From: Epiperipatus broadwayi
Lineage: Eukaryota > Onychophora > Udeonychophora > Euonychophora > Peripatidae
Direction: 5' to 3'
Assembly: GCA_028023455.1 (NCBI GenBank)
Contig: JAQFVV010000156.1
Coordinates: 2,749,236 to 2,813,235, forward strand
Length of the DNA stretch: 64,000 nt
The notes below the pieces were generated by a model. The model saw only the letters and a program-made list of their open reading frames with translations. It did not search any database and was not told where the DNA came from. The number at the start of each line of letters is the position of its first letter. Position 1 is the stretch's first letter. A program made the position numbers and the translations under genes. Shown piece by piece: positions 56,001 through 62,000 of the stretch.

Positions 56001-59000
56001 AGTGAATTAACAAATACAGTTGTTGTTTTGTTTTTTTTTAGCAAAAAACCTTTCTTATTAGCATGTTTATCTTACTAAGTTTTTATTGTATATTATTGAT
56101 TGGAGAATATGGTAACAAAAAAATTATTAAAACTATCAAACATAGTCCAATTTTTTTTTTCTTAGAAGTGTATATATATAGTATTCCCCTATATCCATGA
56201 CATTTGGCTCCAGGCCTTGATGTTGTAACGAGCACAGACGTTCGTTACATGTTTTTTATTTTATTTATTAAACATGAAAGTAAATTAAAAAGTTCGCATT
56301 TAAAAATTTTCTTTAAGAATTAAAAATTGAAATTAAATATCATCTTAAACTCGTATATATTAAATCGCACAGATAATGAAAAATTATTAAAATAAAACTT
56401 TATTAAAGAAAAAGTATTTTAAAACTAAATTTTAAAAAGATTTAGAGATAAAAATATATCTTTGATTTGGAAAACAGGTTAATTAATCAGAAATGGAAAT
56501 GATAAATTTAATTAGTCAAATGTAAACCAGCCTTGGGCATTTAAATGTAAAAACATCGGTCAGATAGGAAAACAATAGAAACAAATAGCCAATGAAAGAA
56601 ATCCATCGGGAAATCGGACCTCAGCGAAAGGATCATCACATCGATGACATAATGCCAAGTCAATCCTTCGAATACGTATAAAAGTAAAATTTGGAAATTA
56701 TTAATTAGTGATTGGTAATTGATTATTACGATGTGACTATATGTATTAGTACGGAGTTGGAGGTGAAGGGATTGAAAGAGGCACTTTCAATTCCTTCAGC
56801 TGTTAAAGAAAAGGGAGTGAAACATCGTTTTCTACATTGAGGACCAACTAAATTAAAAAAACCTCCGAATGAATAAATAAAACAACGGCTAAATGTATAC
56901 CAATATCTTCAGGACGGCGTGGGAATTCCCGTTCAAACTTACTAACGACAGATAAAGATGAACTGTTTAAAACCGTAAGAACTTTACAATTAATGAACAT
57001 TAAATTAAAAACTTTTCGTATTTAAAATAATTGCATTAGTTTCCTATCTGACTAAAGTAGTTAAAATGTTATTTGATGTATTTTTTATTTATTTGTTTAA
57101 AATCATTTCCATTTATTTAATTTTGTTCTTTAAGTTTATTTATGATTTCTGTTTTCCGATAAATTAAAATATATCAATGTTAAACTTAAGTCGGGCGTGA
57201 ATGGCTGTATAGATTTGTAAAGTTATATTAGGGGAGGGTAATCTTAGGTTATTTGTTTCGTTGTTAAATTGGGTCAATGGATTGGATATATTGATGTAGT
57301 TAGTAGATGTAGTCGGAGATTCGCTACTGGCAGAATCGTTTATATATACGCCGCACTCACCCGTTTGCCTATGAAAGGAATTATAAGACGGAGAACGCAG
57401 TTCCTTTCTATGGAGTTTTTTTTTTTATTGTTCTTCTCGTTAGATAGATGTAATATTCCTATCTGATGAGAGTCAATGCCTTCTCTTAATCTTTTTGGTG
57501 CTGTCGTATTCCGTATTACATTGAATACATCGATATATCAGATGAATTGATGCCAGTTTGACTGCGAATTTTAGCCTAAGGTTAAATAGGGATAGAATAT
57601 TTTATTTTCAAATGCAAATCTATGTAGTCTATTCATACTCGACCCTAAATAAAAATGCATTAAATTTAAGTTGTTTATAGACGCTTGCATGGATTGGTTA
57701 TCGGTTAAGTATGTTTTGGGTTTTCATATTTGATCAAAATATATAGACATTCGATAAATAATGATACCTTACGGTGAGTATCTAAAATGTATTTATTCGG
57801 ATGTCTTTTAAGTCATTGGTGACAATGCAAGTATCTTATGGTGAATACTATTGGGTTACTTATAAATTTCCCTCTGCAATTGCCAGTATCAATGATTTTA
57901 TATTTTGATCGTTTATGTTTACTTTGAAATGTTTTTAACCGTGTAATCTATGTAACCGATCTATAGCAACATATTAAAACAAGCTTTTATAATCCCATCT
58001 GTGCGAACTTAATTAAAATGTAAACTTATAATATAATAGAAATTAAAATGTAAATTAAAATCTAAGGTAAAGTTAAAAATAATGTTAAATGTTAAAATGT
58101 AAAACTAATACTAAAATAATTTTAAATCTTATATATATGTGCATAAATAAATGTTTGTATGTTAATTACTGGCAGTGGCTTATTTTATTTATTTTTTTTT
58201 AATATTGAAATATAATTAGATAAGATATTATATTATTTAATCTCTGCTATTCCACTGAGCTAGTGACATGGGCTAACGACCGGAAACAAATATAAAAAAA
58301 AAAAATTTTTTTTTTTTACTTACATATCTGCCTACTCTATAAATTTTTCTAGGTTCAAATGCCTAGATGGCGCCCGTAGTGCAGATCACGTTAAAGTCTT
58401 TTTTATTTCACTAGTTTCGGTTTTATTTTGTTCCTCGCTGGGAACATTGTCTGTTTTTTTACCTTGAGTCTCCATTTTAGGTTTATTTCTTGTCATATTT
58501 ATAATTTTAAACTTTACTTTTTTATATTATTTTTCTTTAATATTATATTTTATTCACGCTCATAAGTTTACTAATTTCTATTTTATCGATTTCTTTCTAA
58601 ACTGGAAATAGACGCTGGCTCCGCCCTCCTTTGTCCGTTTATCCTACCCAATCTTAATGCTTTAACTCCGCCCAAACACCCAACTGTCATTTATTTAACA
58701 GAACGTAAATAGCACAAAATCTCTTTTCATTTAAAGAAGTAAGAAAAAAAATTTCGGTCAATTCTTTTTTTATTTTTAATTTAATACACTTTTACCTACG
58801 TAATTTAGATTTCTTTAAGGTTTTTATTTTTAAACAAGAAACAAAGCATTTATTTACTGTTATTTCTTAGGTTCAGCCCCAAACGTTGGGTAAAGCCATT
58901 TATGTACCGGGTCGAGTATGAATAGACTACATAGATTTGCATTTGAAAATAAAATATTTTATCCCTATTTAACCTTAGGCTAAAATTCGCAGTCAAACTG

Positions 59001-62000
59001 GCATCAATTCATCTGATATATCGATGTATTCAATGTAATACGGAATACGGCAGCACCAAAAAGATTAAGAGAAGACATTGACTCTCATCAGATAGGAATA
59101 TTACATCTATCTAACGAGAAGAACAATAAAAAAAAAAACTCCATAGAAAGGAACTGCGTTCTCCGTCTTATAATTCCTTTCATAGGCAAACGGGTGAGTG
59201 CGGCGTATATATAAACGATTCTGCCAGTAGCGAATCTCCGACTACATCTACTAACTACATCAATATATCCAATCCATTGACCCAATTTAGCAACGAAACT
59301 TATAAGCTAAGATTACCCTCCCCTAATATAACTTTACAAATCCATACAGCCATTCACGCCCGACTTAAGTTTAACATTTATATAATTTAACTTAACGGAA
59401 AACAGAAATCATAATAAACTTAAAGACAAAATTAAATAAATGGAAGTGATTTTAAACAAATAAATAAAAAAATACATCAAATAACATTTTAACTACTTTA
59501 GTCAGATAAGAAACTAATGCAATTATTTTAAATACGAAAAGTTTTTAATTTAATGTTCATTAATTGTAAAGTTCTTACGGTTTTAAACAGTTCATCTTTA
59601 TCTGTCGTTTGTAAGTTTGAACGGGAATTCCCACGCCATCCTGAAGATATTGGTATACATTTAGCCATTGTTTTATTTATTCATTCGGAGGTTTTTTAAT
59701 TTAGTTGGTCCTCAATTGAAAACGATGTTTCACTCTCTTTTCTTTAACAGCTGAAGGAATTGAAAGTACCTCTTTCAATCCCTTCACCTCCAACTCCGTA
59801 CTAATACATATAGTCACATCGTAATAATCATTAATCACTAATTAATAATTTCCGAATTTTCCTTTTATACGTATTCAAAGGATTGACTTGGCATTATGTC
59901 ATCGATGTGATCCTTTCGCTGAGGTCCGATTTCCCGATGGATTTCTTTCATTGGCTATTTGTTTCTATTGTTTTCCTATTTGACCGATGTTTTTACATTT
60001 AAATGCCCAAGGCTGGTTTACATTTGACTAATTAAATTTATCATTTCCATTTCTGATTAATTAACCTGTTTTCCAAATCAAAGATATATTTAAAGATAAA
60101 TTTAAAGATATAATTTTATCTCCAAACCTTTTTAAAATTTAGTTTTAAAATACTTTTTCTTTAATAAAGTTTTATTTTAATAATTTTTCATTATCTGTGC
60201 GATTTAATATATACGAGTTTAAGATGATATTTAATTTCAATTTTTAATTCTTAAAGAAAATTTTTAAATGCAAACTTTTTAATTTACTTTCATGTTTAAT
60301 AAATAAAAAAAAAAAACATGTAACGAACGTCTGTGCTCGTTACAATGTGAATATTGAAATTCACTGACAATAGCAAACCATATTAAAATTTTTGTTTTTA
60401 ATACACACACATATATATATGTGCATGTTAAACATGTTAGGGAGAGTGGTGTGACTTTTTGAATTGCAATATGGTAGAAGTGAGGGGGGAAATATGAAAA
60501 TATATACCTATGATGCAATGGCTACTCATCCTTCTATTAAAAACTTTGCATAAAAATGATGTAGTTAAAATTATCAACATGGGCATGAAGATTCAGATAA
60601 TTGATATCTCCTGGCCCATTTGAAGAGCAAAACTTGTTCACAAAATACATATATAGTGAGAAATGATCTGAATTTCTAAGCTATTGGATAATAGTGATAT
60701 GGTTGAGCTGAGATAAGGAATGCACTGATAAAAATCAAAAAACTTTAAAATGTGTGTATATATATATATATTTAGAAATAAAATTAAGAGAAATAACAAA
60801 TATGATTTAGACCTACAAAGTAAAAAGACTAATGTACAGCTACCTGCCAGTTTTATTTTTTTATATTAAATTCATTCGAAATCACTAAAATGAAAATTTC
60901 TTTTTTTATTTTCTTCAATTTCCGAATTTGATTTTTGATTTTTTTTTAATAGAATCTGTCAAGTTGAAGATTAAAGTTATTTTGATGTATTATTTAATTA
61001 TTCCTTTTTTAAAATTTTGTATTTACAATATTTAAAAATAATTATTTAGTTATTAGTGAAAAAATTTTATGTAATATACTAAAAATATTTACTAATATAT
61101 ATATAAAGTTAGAAAATGAAGTTAATATTTAAATTTTCTTCAGAGTTTTAGTGCTTTAAAAAATCCAGTTTACAATTTGCAGGGGGCGGGGGGATATGGT
61201 TACTATTTGCCTATGACGTTTTGGAATATTCAGAACTCAACAATTGCATTATGAACTTAGAACACTACAATTTAGAAAGTTCAAATTTCTCTTTTTTATT
61301 AATTTCTATTTTAAATGTTTTTATATTAATTTTTCATCTGTGTATATTTCTGTCTGTATGTCCACATTTTTGAATTTTTTAAATGCTTTTATATTAACTT
61401 GCCCTGTTTGTTTCTGTTTGTATGTCTACATTTTTGAATTTTTAACAATGAAAATAATCCATTCCCATTCAGAACTCGAACTCACATTCTTATGCTTCTC
61501 AAGTAAAATTCTTAACAACTGAGCCAACGGGCATATTATATTTGTAAAATAAAATTTTATTAATATTGATTGAACTCGTACTTAACCAATTTAATTAATT
61601 AAAATAAAATATATATATATCTGATGGTAACATTAGATTTGTAGAATAAAATTTTGGTAATATTGATTTAACTCATATTTAATTAATTAATTTAATTAAA
61701 AAGCCAATACATATTTTTATATAATAGACGATTACATGATATTTAAATTTAGAATTCGTTTAGTAGAGAGTGTATTTTTTATTTTCACATCTTATTATTA
61801 AATTATACTTTTTGTCAGGTTTGTTTGTTATTTTAACCATTTTTTAAAATAATGCTTTTATGTAAATAGCTGACTAAAAAGTAGAAAAATATTAAAGTAA
61901 TCCACCTGTCAGTTAATTTGTCATTTTTGGAAAATATGAAATCTTAAGAATCTAGACTTGTTATAAAACAATTTGAAATTGCAGGAATATTGTCATTTCA

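Noticed and set aside
57269-57466. Conserved 65-residue gene present twice (also 59088-59285, minus)
   Set aside because: The two frames are identical only because they lie in the inverted arms; no domain is recognised and the diverged 26-kb relative does not keep the frame visibly.
61455-61533. Functional tRNA gene
   Set aside because: A and B boxes are present but the acceptor and anticodon stems do not form, and a SINE-type body follows.
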